From NCBI GenBank assembly GCA_016929795.1, contig JAFGIA010000136.1, positions 1 to 22,337 on the forward strand: DNA of 22,337 nt. Direction: 5' to 3'. Shown one piece after another: positions 1 through 7,403 of the stretch (position 1 is the first letter of the stretch; each line of letters starts with the position of its first letter). Origin of the DNA: Anaerolineae bacterium (GTDB lineage Bacteria > Chloroflexota > Anaerolineae > JAAYZQ01). A program made the translations under genes and the position numbers. Below the pieces are notes generated by a model. It saw only the letters and a program-made list of their open reading frames with translations, was not told the origin of the DNA and searched no databases.

Positions 1-853
1 AGATGTCGACCTCGCCGGTCTTGAGCTGCTGCGTGCCGATGGTGGCGTCGGGCACGATCTTCCAGATATAGCCCTCGAGCTTGGGGGCGCCCAGGTGATA
101 GTCGGCATTGCGCACCAACGTGATGTGGTCGTCCTTCACCCACTCCTGGAAGAGGAAGGGGCCGTTGACCACGCTGGGAGCCGTGTTCTCGGGATTGTCC
201 ATGATGTCGGAAAAGTCTGCGGCGTAGAGGTGTGCCGGGATCCAGCCCAGGCTCAGGTCAGACAGCGCAACGCAGTTGACCTCGGAGTAGACGATCTCCA
301 CGGTATAGTCGTCGACCAGGTTCACGGCCTCGACATAGTCCACGGCGCTCAGGCGCGGCGAGTCCACCTGGCCGCTCAGCAGTGCCTGGAAGGTGTAGGC
401 AAAGTCCTTGCCGGTCACCGGCGTGCCGTCGGACCAGTTGACGCCTTCGAGCACGTGGAAGGTGTAGGTCAGGCCGTCCTCCGACACTTCCCAGCCTGTC
501 GTGAGCTGCGGAATCCACTCACCCGACTGCGCATCCTGCACGACAGCGGCGCCAAACATCAGGTTCTGCACGTCGGACGACATGTCGTCACTCGACAGGA
601 TCGGGTTCAGGTTGTCGGCATCGGCGAACGAGACTTCGGTTACCCAGCCACCTTCAGGGATGGTGGCTTCTTCGCCCGTTGGTTCGATGGCTGTCGGCTC
701 GACGGCCGCCGGTTCGGCTTGACCTTCCTGGCCGGTGGCCGGCTCCTGGGTGACGCCGGGCTCGGGGGTCGCGGCGGGGCCGCACGCCGAAGCGAGCATA
801 GCCACAACCATCAGCAGGGCAAAGAGGGACATCAGGTTCTTCTGGCTAAACAT
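1..853 (-). CDS. ABC transporter substrate-binding lipoprotein, family 5 (N-terminal part)
   Basis: Only the first 284 residues are inside the window; the gene runs off the left edge. The start ATG (851-853) has an AGGAGG ribosome site 7 nt upstream. Residues 1-24 are a lipoprotein signal with a hydrophobic core and a lipobox-like LASAC, followed by a Pro/Glu/Thr-rich linker to about residue 66. The mature part carries typical SBP_bac_5 features: a GGWVTE strand, DADNLNPI, the stretch PQLTTGWEVSEDGLTYTF (about 119-136), then WSDGTPVTGKDF, and later NGPFLFQEW and a VRNADYH strand. Family members bind oligopeptides, dipeptides, nickel or sugars outside the cell and deliver them to a permease. 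The ligand cannot be told from this part, and the permease genes, if linked, lie beyond position 1. It is preceded by its own promoter and by a palindrome at 991-1008. Confidence 0.93.
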   Translation of the reverse strand, partial: MFSQKNLMSLFALLMVVAMLASACGPAATPEPGVTQEPATGQEGQAEPAAVEPTAIEPTGEEATIPEGGWVTEVSFADADNLNPILSSDDMSSDVQNLMFGAAVVQDAQSGEWIPQLTTGWEVSEDGLTYTFHVLEGVNWSDGTPVTGKDFAYTFQALLSGQVDSPRLSAVDYVEAVNLVDDYTVEIVYSEVNCVALSDLSLGWIPAHLYAADFSDIMDNPENTAPSVVNGPFLFQEWVKDDHITLVRNADYHLGAPKLEGYIWKIVPDATIGTQQLKTGEVDI

Positions 854-884
854 CTGGACTCCTCCTAAATGTAGTATCGCGCTC

Positions 885-913
885 AGTATAGCAGACCGGA
901 GATCAGTTCTCAA
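885..913 (-). promoter_or_regulatory. sigma70-type promoter for the substrate-binding protein gene
   Basis: Read on the minus strand: TTGAGA (908-913), 17-nt spacer, TATACT (885-890). Transcription would begin near 878, giving a leader of about 25 nt that contains the AGGAGG site. Both boxes are close to consensus and the spacing is optimal. Confidence 0.75.
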
Positions 914-990
914 CGGTAAAAGAGACGATTCTTTCTACGAGCAATGATTGACCTGTCATCGTGCCTGGCCCACTCGATATGTAGCGGGAT

Positions 991-1008
991 CTACGATATT
1001 TGTCGTAG
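991..1008. promoter_or_regulatory. palindrome 1, CTACG-N8-CGTAG, candidate operator
   Basis: The 18-bp sequence CTACGATATTTGTCGTAG has perfect 6-bp arms (CTACGA/TCGTAG). Its reverse complement matches the palindrome at 1928-1945 in 16 of 18 positions, and the arms recur at 1741-1758. It lies 100 bp upstream of the -10 box of the substrate-binding protein gene and just after the end of the lipoprotein gene. Size and symmetry suit a dimeric LuxR-type regulator such as the one encoded at 1990-2655, which is an inference. Confidence 0.5.
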
Positions 1009-1024
1009 GCTGGAGTAGCACACA

Positions 1025-1516
1025 CTACTGCCCCGATGAAGTGGTTGGATAGGGATGTCCTGGCCCAAAGTGAGCGATGTCCTGCTTGCCGAGTTGTAGC
1101 CCGCCATTCCGTGCTACGATCTCGAAGGTGACCAGGGTGGAGCCAAGGCCAGATGCTCCCCACGACGCGTGGTACTCGCCTGCTTCGAGGGGGGCGTTGA
1201 TGCTGACGACTGTGGTCAGATCGCCCGTGGAGGGTGGGATCCGTGGCAGGACTGTGTCTGATGCGGAGCGGAGGGTGCCGTCGGCGTGAGTCAGTGCAAA
1301 GTGAGCCACGAATTTGTCCGCAGGCAGCTCCTGAGTGCCCCTGTTGGCCACTGCAAGCTCGATGTGGGTCTTGCCCGACGGTTCGACAGAGATGTGGCTG
1401 ACATTGAAGGCGAGCAAATAGGGGGTGGATGTGACGGTGGGAAGGGGACCAGAGCTTGTGCATGCCGCCAAGGCTGCCAGAGTGAGCAGCACCCAGATCC
1501 CCTGTCTGTTGTGCAT
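1025..1516 (-). CDS. small lipoprotein of unknown function
   Basis: 163 residues. The ATG at 1514-1516 has GGGAGG 8 nt upstream. The N-terminus is a lipoprotein signal with lipobox LAAC (Cys19), then a Ser/Thr/Pro-rich linker. The remaining ~130 residues look like a single beta-sandwich: alternating strands such as THIELAVANRGTQEL, a short loop, DLTTVVSINAPLEAGEYHASW, then STLVTFEIV. The NRG...LPADKF and APLEAGEYHASW pattern recalls FN3/Ig-like or CARDB/NPCBM-associated domains that act as extracellular adhesion or spacer modules, but I recognise no named family. It sits between the substrate-binding protein and the two-component operon on the same strand, with its own upstream region of over 450 bp. 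Confidence 0.75.
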   Translation of the reverse strand: MHNRQGIWVLLTLAALAACTSSGPLPTVTSTPYLLAFNVSHISVEPSGKTHIELAVANRGTQELPADKFVAHFALTHADGTLRSASDTVLPRIPPSTGDLTTVVSINAPLEAGEYHASWGASGLGSTLVTFEIVARNGGLQLGKQDIAHFGPGHPYPTTSSGQ

Positions 1517-1569
1517 GGTTACGGCCTCCCAACACGCTTACTATTCATTCATGACGATCTCATTAAGCC

Positions 1570-1621
1570 GCGGGATGTAGGGCGGATTGGCAATCCGCCC
1601 TACATCCCGCCCCGATTTTTT
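1570..1621 (+). repeat. perfect 20-bp inverted repeat followed by T-run
   Basis: The arms at 1570-1589 and 1591-1610 are perfect reverse complements (core GTAGGGCGGATTG), separated by a single G. Six Ts follow at 1616-1621 on the plus strand, which would make a very strong rho-independent terminator for plus-strand transcription, yet no plus-strand gene ends here. The shape fits a small dispersed palindromic (REP/MITE-like) element. Minus-strand transcripts of the lipoprotein gene would carry the hairpin in their leader if they start near 1629. Confidence 0.8.
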
Positions 1622-1635
1622 GAGACGATATTCAT

Positions 1636-1664
1636 ACTATATCCGTGCGCCTGCGGTTTGTCAT
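1636..1664 (-). promoter_or_regulatory. candidate promoter for the small lipoprotein gene
   Basis: Minus strand: ATGACA (1659-1664), 17-nt spacer, TATAGT (1636-1641). A start near 1629 would give a ~113-nt leader containing the 1570-1610 hairpin. Palindrome 2 lies 99 bp upstream of its -10 box, almost the same spacing as palindrome 1 from the promoter at 885-913. Confidence 0.4.
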
Positions 1665-1740
1665 GGGGCAAAGGAGGGATTTGCGATACGAGGAAAGGAG
1701 GATGTGGTGAGAGGGCGAGTCGGCGACGGGAGTAAGGTGC

Positions 1741-1758
1741 CTACGACTAAACGCGTAG
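1741..1758. promoter_or_regulatory. palindrome 2, CTACG-N8-CGTAG, candidate operator
   Basis: CTACGACTAAACGCGTAG. Its outer arms CTACG/CGTAG are identical to palindrome 1, and its first seven bases are identical to palindrome 3. It lies between the response regulator terminator and the candidate lipoprotein promoter. Confidence 0.4.
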
Positions 1759-1774
1759 AGCGTGGCGTTGAGAG

Positions 1775-1816
1775 AAAATTTTAGAGCGTTCAGCAGGCCC
1801 TGGTGCTGAACGCTCT
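1775..1816 (-). terminator. rho-independent terminator of the two-component operon
   Basis: Perfect 13-bp stem, AGAGCGTTCAGCA (1783-1795) paired with 1804-1816, with an 8-nt loop. On the minus strand it is followed by AAAATTTTCTC. It lies ~175 nt after the response regulator stop and is correctly oriented for that transcript. Confidence 0.75.
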
Positions 1817-1927
1817 ATTCGGAAGGAGAGACAATGTTGACTGGAGTATACCAGGGATGGGCAGATCTGTCATCGGAGAAAGGGACGATCCGGGGTACGA
1901 AGAAAGGTCTAGTCGCAGCTAGGCCAA

Positions 1928-1945
1928 CTACGACAAATGTCGCAG
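1928..1945. promoter_or_regulatory. palindrome 3, CTACG-N8-CGCAG, candidate operator
   Basis: CTACGACAAATGTCGCAG. It is symmetric apart from one position and matches the reverse complement of palindrome 1 at 16 of 18 positions. It lies 45 bp beyond the 3' end of the response regulator gene. Confidence 0.45.
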
Positions 1946-1949
1946 GGAT

Positions 1950-1986
1950 GTGATGCGTGCTTTTCACGTACCACGTCACGCATCAC
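1950..1986 (-). repeat. 10-bp inverted repeat just after the response regulator stop
   Basis: Arms GTGATGCGTG (1950-1959) and CACGCATCAC (1977-1986) are perfect, with a 17-nt loop. It begins 4 nt after the stop codon on the minus strand. No T-run follows, so it may stabilise the mRNA 3' end rather than terminate; the real terminator is further on. Confidence 0.5.
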
Positions 1987-1989
1987 GCC

Positions 1990-2655
1990 TTACGTCGAGT
2001 CGTCGAGTGATGCGATGCCGGCGCGCAGGGCGTAGAGCGCGGCCTGGGTGCGGCTGTCGAGGTTGAGCTTGGCGAGGATGTTGCTGACGTGGGTGCGAAC
2101 GGTAGCCTCGCTGATGGTGAGCAGGTCGGCGATCTGGCGGTTGCTCAGACCCTGGGCGACGCGCTGGAGGATCTCGACCTCGCGCTCGGTGAGGGCGTCG
2201 ACGGCTGCCTGGCGGGCATTGCCGCCGGCCATCTCGCGCAGGAGCTTGCGCGCGACGGAGGGGTGAAGGGCCGATTCACCCTGGTACACCTGGCGGATGG
2301 CATCGACCAGCTCGTCGGGCCCCGAGTCTTTGAGCAGGTAGCCAAGGGCGCCAGCACGGATGGCGGGAAAGATCTTGTCGTCGCCGGCAAAGCTGGTGAG
2401 GACCAGGATACGGGTCATGGGGCGCTGGGATGTGATCGCCTCTGTGGCTTGCAGGCCGTCGACCTCGGGCATCATCAAGTCCATCAAGATCACGTCGGGC
2501 TTGAGCGTGCTGGTCAGGTCGATGGCCTCGCGCCCATTCTGTGCCTCGCCTACTACCTCGATGCCCTGCTCTGTCGATAGGAGTGCGCGCAGCCCCTTGC
2601 GCACGATGGCATGATCGTCGGCGATCAAGATCCGGATAGGGCGTTGGTCGGCCAT
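1990..2655 (-). CDS. NarL/LuxR-family response regulator
   Basis: 221 residues, normal for the family. The receiver domain spans residues 7-125, with acidic pair D13/D14, phospho-acceptor D59 (in VILMDLMMPEVDG), T87 and K109 all in place. A linker leads to the LuxR helix-turn-helix from about residue 154: LTEREVEILQRVAQG, SNRQIADLL, then TVRTHVSNIL as the recognition helix. ATG 2653-2655 is preceded by AAGGAAG. It follows the kinase gene by 48 nt on the same strand, so the two form a kinase-first operon. All phosphorylation and DNA-binding features are intact; its targets are unknown, but the repeated palindromes at 991, 1741 and 1928 are obvious candidates. Confidence 0.96.
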   Translation of the reverse strand: MADQRPIRILIADDHAIVRKGLRALLSTEQGIEVVGEAQNGREAIDLTSTLKPDVILMDLMMPEVDGLQATEAITSQRPMTRILVLTSFAGDDKIFPAIRAGALGYLLKDSGPDELVDAIRQVYQGESALHPSVARKLLREMAGGNARQAAVDALTEREVEILQRVAQGLSNRQIADLLTISEATVRTHVSNILAKLNLDSRTQAALYALRAGIASLDDST

Positions 2656-2703
2656 GTGTCTTCCTTTCGTCTGTTGCCCACAAGCGGGCAGGTTCTCTAC
2701 CCC

Positions 2704-4995
2704 CTACGCTTCACGGCGTGACCTGGCGGCTGCCAACGCGCCAGGGCCGGCCTGGGGTGTATTTTCGTCGTGTGTCGTGCCGGCGATGGCTGGTTCGGAG
2801 GTCACGGGTGGGACCGCCTCGGAGCCGGCATCGACCTCCACTCGCACGCGGGTGCCGCTGCCCGGCGTGCTTTCGATCGTCAGCCGTCCGCCCAGGCGCG
2901 TTGCCCGCTCTTCCATGGTCTGCAAGCCAAATCCACCATGTTCGGCGACGGCAGCCGGATCAAAGCCAAGCCCATCGTCGGCGATCTCGAGGGTGGCGGT
3001 GTGGCCCTCGTGTTGGAGCTGCACCGAGACGGTGCGTGCTTGGGCGTGTTTGAGGGCATTGTTGAGCGCTTCCTGGGCGATGCGATAGAGACCATCCTCC
3101 ACGTTGGGTGCCAGGTGGCCGTAGCCGTCGTAGCGAAAGTTGGTATCCAGGCCTACGCGCACTTCGACGGCTTCGAGGCGGGTCTGGATGGCGGCGGCGA
3201 GGCCCTCGCTTTTCAGGACAGGCAGGCGCAGCTCAAAGATCAAAAGACGCATCTCGCGCAGCGATTCTTGCGCCGTGGTGCGAATGTCGTTCAGGTGGTG
3301 GGCAGTGAGGTCGAGGGCGCCGCGTGATAGCTGGCGGGTGGCGGCCTCGGCGTAGAGGCTGATTCCGTACAGCGCCTGGGTGACCGAGTCGTGCAGGTCG
3401 CGCGCCAGGCGGTTGCGCTCTTTCATGATGGCCAGCTGTTGTGCCTGCTCGTAGAGGCGGGCATTTTCGACGGCGACGCCGATCTGCTGGCCGATCGAGG
3501 CAAGCAGGGAGATTTCTTCGGCTGTCACCGCCCGTGGCATGCAGCTCCCAAGGTTGATGGCGCCTACGGGGCGGCCCTGTGCGATCAGGGGGATGCTGAT
3601 CACCAGAGCCAGCCCGTCGTCTTGATCCAGGTCTACGAACGATCCAGCCCAGGCCTCCGTGGGTGCTTTTGCACGGAGCGACAGATCGTGGACTACCGGC
3701 CGCCCTTCGGCTGCCGCGCGGCCGGCGAGGCTGCCGGCCAGGGGCAGGGTGGCACGCGCCGGGTAGCAGTTGTCGTTCTGGGCGGGCAGCCCACGCCACG
3801 CGATCGGGACAAGGGTGCCTGGGTCCTCATCAAGGCGGAAGGCCTGGCCGCCGTCCATGCCCATCGCCTCGATCACCTCGTCGAGGGCAGAGTTGAGGAT
3901 CTCGGACAGGTCGAGGCTGTGGCTCACCTGGGCGCTGATGGCGTTTAGCGTGGCCAACTCGCGCGTGCGGTCCGAGACCTTCTGTTCGAGGTGCGCGTAT
4001 GATTCCTGTAGCTGCATGGCCATCTGGTTGAACTGGTCCGCGAGCGCTTCGATCTCGTCGCCGGAACGGGCCTCGACGCGCCGGCTCAAGTGCCCGCCAG
4101 CGATTTCGCGGGCGGCGTGGATCAGGTCGACGATGGGGCGCGTGATGCGGCGCACGCCGATGCTGACGATCAGGGTGGGAACGAGAATGCCGAGGGCGAG
4201 CAGCGCGATCAGGAGCTGGCCATAGAGGCGGCTCGTCTGTGTCAGGGCGGCCCAGTTCTCCTCTATCACCAGGCCCCACGAGGTGCCGGGCACGGGGGCA
4301 AAACTGGCGACGATCTGGCGTCCCTCCACGTCCTCGGTGCGATACGCGCCCGACCAGCCCTCAGTGACGAGGTCGACCATCGGCTGGCCTGCCAGGTTGT
4401 GGCCGATATAGTCGGGGTTGGAGTGATAGATCACGCGCCCCTGACTGTCGACCAGGTAGATGGCATTGCTCTCGCCACGCACCAGGTTTTCGATGCTGCT
4501 GTAGAGGACGCTGTCTGCGCGCTCGCCCAGCCGGAAAAAGCCGACCATGCCACCGGTGCGCTCGCCTTGCCTGTTCGTGATAGGCATAGCCACGACGACG
4601 ATCTCTTCGCCGCGCGCCGCATCGGTCACAACGTCAGAGTAGACAGGCTGTCCCTGGTTGAGGGCATCCGTCAATGCTGTTCCGCGCAGCCACGCGGGCC
4701 GGTAGCGCTCATACTGCAGCGGCTCGGCGGCGACAACGGCACCGTCGGCGTCTAGAAAGATAAAACCGTCAAAGATCGCCAGGTACTGGTCTGCGAACGG
4801 GTTGACGTACGAGGTCAATTCGCGGCCCAGGAGCTGGGCCGACAGGCGCGTCAGCTCCTCGTCGCGCTCGATGACCAGGTTTTCCGTGACGCGCTGGTAG
4901 GCGTACAGGCTGACCAGCGCGACGGCTACCAGGATGATCGCCGTGGGCACAAAGGACCAGGCGATGATCTTGCCTCGCAAGCTGCCTCGCAACAT
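2704..4995 (-). CDS. sensor histidine kinase, extracellular Cache + HAMP + GAF + HisKA_3
   Basis: 763 residues from the chosen start. TM1 is at about 10-33 and TM2 at about 258-281, flanking a ~220-residue extracytoplasmic region with two Cache/PAS-like strand sets (GFIFLDADGAVVAA, then NAIYLVDSQGRVIYHSNP). A HAMP domain (ITRPIVDLIHAAREIAGG) and a short coiled coil precede a GAF domain (about 352-515). The HisKA_3 motif is ERNRLARDLHDSVTQALYG with phospho-His at about 535. The HATPase has N-box E642..NN and G-boxes DDGLGFD and GGFGLQTM. The ATG at 4993-4995 has GGAG 5 nt upstream. The open frame continues to 5088, but starts there have no ribosome site and would sit 8 nt from the predicted transcription start. 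A ~35-residue low-complexity tail follows the ATPase domain. The ligand is unknown. Confidence 0.93.
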   Translation of the reverse strand: MLRGSLRGKIIAWSFVPTAIILVAVALVSLYAYQRVTENLVIERDEELTRLSAQLLGRELTSYVNPFADQYLAIFDGFIFLDADGAVVAAEPLQYERYRPAWLRGTALTDALNQGQPVYSDVVTDAARGEEIVVVAMPITNRQGERTGGMVGFFRLGERADSVLYSSIENLVRGESNAIYLVDSQGRVIYHSNPDYIGHNLAGQPMVDLVTEGWSGAYRTEDVEGRQIVASFAPVPGTSWGLVIEENWAALTQTSRLYGQLLIALLALGILVPTLIVSIGVRRITRPIVDLIHAAREIAGGHLSRRVEARSGDEIEALADQFNQMAMQLQESYAHLEQKVSDRTRELATLNAISAQVSHSLDLSEILNSALDEVIEAMGMDGGQAFRLDEDPGTLVPIAWRGLPAQNDNCYPARATLPLAGSLAGRAAAEGRPVVHDLSLRAKAPTEAWAGSFVDLDQDDGLALVISIPLIAQGRPVGAINLGSCMPRAVTAEEISLLASIGQQIGVAVENARLYEQAQQLAIMKERNRLARDLHDSVTQALYGISLYAEAATRQLSRGALDLTAHHLNDIRTTAQESLREMRLLIFELRLPVLKSEGLAAAIQTRLEAVEVRVGLDTNFRYDGYGHLAPNVEDGLYRIAQEALNNALKHAQARTVSVQLQHEGHTATLEIADDGLGFDPAAVAEHGGFGLQTMEERATRLGGRLTIESTPGSGTRVRVEVDAGSEAVPPVTSEPAIAGTTHDENTPQAGPGALAAARSRREA

Positions 4996-5102
4996 TGCCT
5001 CTCCAGGGGGCACAGTGGATCGGAAGCGCCCAAACATCATAACGCACCATCGCGTGGTTTTGTTCCGGCAGGCGCTCCGCAGGCCCATCCTGCTCTGGGT
5101 CT

Positions 5103-5131
5103 ATTATAGTCGATTCGCGCTGCGACGGCAA
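5103..5131 (-). promoter_or_regulatory. promoter of the histidine kinase/response regulator operon
   Basis: Minus strand: TTGCCG (5126-5131), 17-nt spacer, perfect TATAAT (5103-5108). Start near 5096 gives a ~100-nt leader to the ATG at 4995, supporting that start over the upstream one at 5088. Confidence 0.7.
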
Positions 5132-5230
5132 CCGCCAAGTGGATAATTGTGCCTGGCCGAGTGGACAGGTTGGCGCCAGGGCACGTCACACCGGCCTGCG
5201 TGCGCCAGCGTAGCCGGGATCAACAGGCAT

Positions 5231-6226
5231 TCACGATCGACTCGATCTCGACTTTGAACCCCCTCTCCGCCCTGGTTTCTCAAAGCGCCGCGGTGAAGCG
5301 GCCCACATGCCGCCACCGATGATCAGGATGCCGCCGCAGAGATGGGCAGGGCCGATGGGCTCGTCGAGGAGCAGGAAGCCGATCAAGGCGCCGTAGAGGG
5401 GCAGGGTGTTGTAAAAGACCATGGCGCCACTGGCGCCGAGGCGCTGCACGCCGGCGTTCCACGCCAGGATGCCGCCCACGCTGGGCACGATGCCGATATA
5501 GGCGAGGAGGAGGAGGAGCTGGGGGCTGATGTCGGGCGGCAGGGTGCGGATCTCGACGACGGCCAAGAGGACGAGGAGCGCTGTGCCGAGGAAGGAGGAG
5601 AGGGCGGTGGCGGAGAGGACACCGCGCGTGCGCATGACCCGCCGGCCAAGGACAGAGTAGAGTGACCAGAGCGAGACGGCGACCAGAATGATCAGGTCGC
5701 CGGGATTGACAGAAGCAGCCTGCCACACTTCTGCCGAGCCACCGGAGATGAGAATGGCGATGCCCACGAGGCCAGCGATGGCGCCTGCCACCTGGGGCCG
5801 CGACATCGGCTCGTGGATGAGCAGCGCAGCCAGCAAGCCGGTGATGAGCGGGCCGAAGCCGTTGATCAGGGTGGCGTTGACGGTGGTGGTGTAGCGCAGG
5901 CCGAGGTAGAGGGCAGGGGCAAAGAGGGCGACGCCGGTGAGGGCCATGCCAGCGAGCAGCCAGAGGTGGGGCTCGAGGCGGCGCGCCTGCGGTGGGCGGC
6001 GGCTGAGGAGCAGCGCCAGGAGCGCGGAAGAGACGACGTAGCGCCCAGCGGCGAGGCTCGCCGGCCCAAGGTCGTGGCGCATCCAGCGGCCGAGGGCGAT
6101 GTTGGTGGCCCAGGTGAGGGTGGCGACGTTGACGAGCAGGATGCCGATCAGGCGCTCGCGCCGGTCGGCGGGATGCCCAGGGGCTTGGGCATGGCACTGT
6201 GGCCTGCTTTCGGGGTGGACGCTCAA
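5231..6226 (-). CDS. DMT-superfamily (EamA) transporter
   Basis: 331 residues with ten predicted membrane segments in two EamA repeats: TLTWATNIALGRWM opens the first and LIILVAVSLWSLYSVLGRR the second. The pattern YTTTVNATLINGFGPLITGLLA matches the EamA segment that lines the substrate path, and GAMVFYNTLPLYGALIGFLLLDEP is its counterpart. Members export amino acids, purines or other metabolites. The start is TTG (6224-6226), which overlaps the TGA of the upstream amidinotransferase gene and has GGAGG 8 nt upstream, so translation is likely coupled. The C-terminal tail is basic and Ser/Arg-rich. Pairing with an amidinotransferase-like enzyme suggests that it moves that enzyme's product or substrate, which is inference. 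Confidence 0.9.
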   Translation of the reverse strand: MSVHPESRPQCHAQAPGHPADRRERLIGILLVNVATLTWATNIALGRWMRHDLGPASLAAGRYVVSSALLALLLSRRPPQARRLEPHLWLLAGMALTGVALFAPALYLGLRYTTTVNATLINGFGPLITGLLAALLIHEPMSRPQVAGAIAGLVGIAILISGGSAEVWQAASVNPGDLIILVAVSLWSLYSVLGRRVMRTRGVLSATALSSFLGTALLVLLAVVEIRTLPPDISPQLLLLLAYIGIVPSVGGILAWNAGVQRLGASGAMVFYNTLPLYGALIGFLLLDEPIGPAHLCGGILIIGGGMWAASPRRFEKPGRRGGSKSRSSRS

Positions 6227-7170
6227 TGCGCCGGCCTCCGGTGGAGCACCCCTGTCATGCAGCCGATGCCGCCCGCAGCTTTGGCCAGCTCGTCGATCTC
6301 TACCTCGCGGCAGGCGATGCCCGCCGCCTCGAAAAAGGCGCGGGTGGCCGGGCTGCCGGCGGGCATCAAGATACGGCGCGGGCCGAGGGTGACAAAATTG
6401 AGTGTGTTGCGCCGGGATGTTTCCTCCTCGTCGGGCATAAAGAGGAGGCGGAAGCCACGGGCGCGCAGCGCCTCGACGGCCGCGTATGGCACGCGGCCGT
6501 GCCAGGCGATGGCGAGGTCGGGGCCGGCAAAGCGCAACGTGCCCATCAGGTGCATGGCGCCAAAGGGCAAGCCCGCGTACACGACAGAGACGCCCATCTC
6601 GGCGAGGGTGGCGGCTACCTGTGCGGCGCCTTCGGTGTTGGTGCGCAGGCCAGTGGCCAGGAGCACGGTGCGCGCATCGAGCCAGGCGGCGTCGGCGCCT
6701 TCGAATACGCCGTGTCCACGCACGGTGCGCAGAATGGGGATGCCAAGGTCGGCCAGGCGGCGGGCGATCCAGCGCTCTTCACCCGCACGTACCGTCGAGG
6801 CCGGGCGGCCGACGATGGCTCCCTCGGGCGTCATGAAGAGGAGATCGGCGACAAAGATCAAGTTGGGTGGTGGCGTACCGGGTGGGCTGACATAATGGAC
6901 GGTCACCCCTTCGGCGCGGTAGGCGGCGGCCAGGGTGTCGTGTTGGGCGGCGGCCAGGGCGGCGTCGATGGCGTCGAGCTGCTGGGCAGCGTCGGGATCG
7001 GCGGCGGCCAACTCGGGGCCAGGGCGATGGAGCAGGACAGCCTTGAGCGGTGCCCATTCAGAGTCGATGCCGCAGGACGCCCAGAGGACGCCAATTTCGT
7101 CGCGCAGCGATGCGGTGCGCGGCGACCAGCCGGGACCGCCGTAGGCGGCGGCGTTGATGAGGTCGGTCAT
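6223..7170 (-). CDS. amidinotransferase/arginine deiminase superfamily protein (DDAH-like)
   Basis: 315 residues. This superfamily cleaves or transfers guanidino groups of arginine-like substrates using a Cys-His-acid triad. Visible signatures are PPNLIFVADLLFMTPEGAIVG (about 100-120), HGVFEGADAAWLD (FEGAD in the usual GG/EGAD position, about 156-168), HLMGTLRF with His207, LNFVTLGPRRILMPAG and, near the end, GGIGCMTGVLHR with candidate nucleophile Cys304. The typical PNxxFxRD Arg is replaced by Ala (FVAD), which suggests a substrate other than free arginine. The start ATG at 7168-7170 has AGGAG 7 nt upstream; an in-frame start 14 codons earlier lacks a good site. It overlaps the downstream transporter start. 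Exact substrate unknown. Confidence 0.88.
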   Translation of the reverse strand: MTDLINAAAYGGPGWSPRTASLRDEIGVLWASCGIDSEWAPLKAVLLHRPGPELAAADPDAAQQLDAIDAALAAAQHDTLAAAYRAEGVTVHYVSPPGTPPPNLIFVADLLFMTPEGAIVGRPASTVRAGEERWIARRLADLGIPILRTVRGHGVFEGADAAWLDARTVLLATGLRTNTEGAAQVAATLAEMGVSVVYAGLPFGAMHLMGTLRFAGPDLAIAWHGRVPYAAVEALRARGFRLLFMPDEEETSRRNTLNFVTLGPRRILMPAGSPATRAFFEAAGIACREVEIDELAKAAGGIGCMTGVLHRRPAH

Positions 7171-7223
7171 GGTCGATCTCCTGAAAGGAACAAGTGACAA
7201 GCAGCAAATCACAAGTGGTGCGG

Positions 7224-7232
7224 ATTATAACA
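7224..7232 (-). promoter_or_regulatory. extended -10 promoter for amidinotransferase-DMT operon
   Basis: Minus strand TGTTATAAT: a perfect -10 box (7224-7229) with an extended TGn element. No good -35 box was seen at 16-18 nt, so the extended element probably compensates. Leader ~45 nt. Confidence 0.55.
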
Positions 7233-7332
7233 CGAGTGGGCGGGAGGAGCCAGTTGGCGACACTGGAAGGTCGGAGGAAAGTGGAAAGCAGCTTTTTTAC
7301 CCAGGCTTAATGTCCAAGTCATCGACAAAACA

Positions 7333-7361
7333 TTGACAAATGGCGGGATATATGATACAAT
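7333..7361 (+). promoter_or_regulatory. consensus promoter for the MFS transporter
   Basis: TTGACA (7333-7338), 17-nt spacer, TACAAT (7356-7361). Transcription would begin near 7368, ~36 nt before the GTG start. This is the best-matching promoter in the window. Confidence 0.85.
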
Positions 7362-7403
7362 GCTGCCGATGACTATAGAGAGCGCCTGAGAGGAGATTCA
7401 CAC

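Larger units (their letters stand above)
1517..1989. other. 473-bp gene-free region between lipoprotein and response regulator genes
   Basis: No convincing gene on either strand; the open frames here lack ribosome sites and recognisable products. It holds, in order, a perfect 20-bp inverted repeat with a T-run (1570-1621), a candidate minus-strand promoter (1636-1664), palindrome 2 (1741-1758), the response regulator terminator (1775-1816), palindrome 3 (1928-1945) and a weaker hairpin (1950-1986). Confidence 0.7.

Noticed and set aside
5143..5230. Terminator after the DMT transporter gene
   Set aside because: Only imperfect GC-rich pairings such as around TGGCGCCA were found, with no T-run.
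5813..7197. Long plus-strand open frames (up to 360 codons) opposite the amidinotransferase and DMT genes
   Set aside because: Low-complexity Arg/Gly/Ala-rich translations, no ribosome site; shadows of minus-strand genes with clear motifs.
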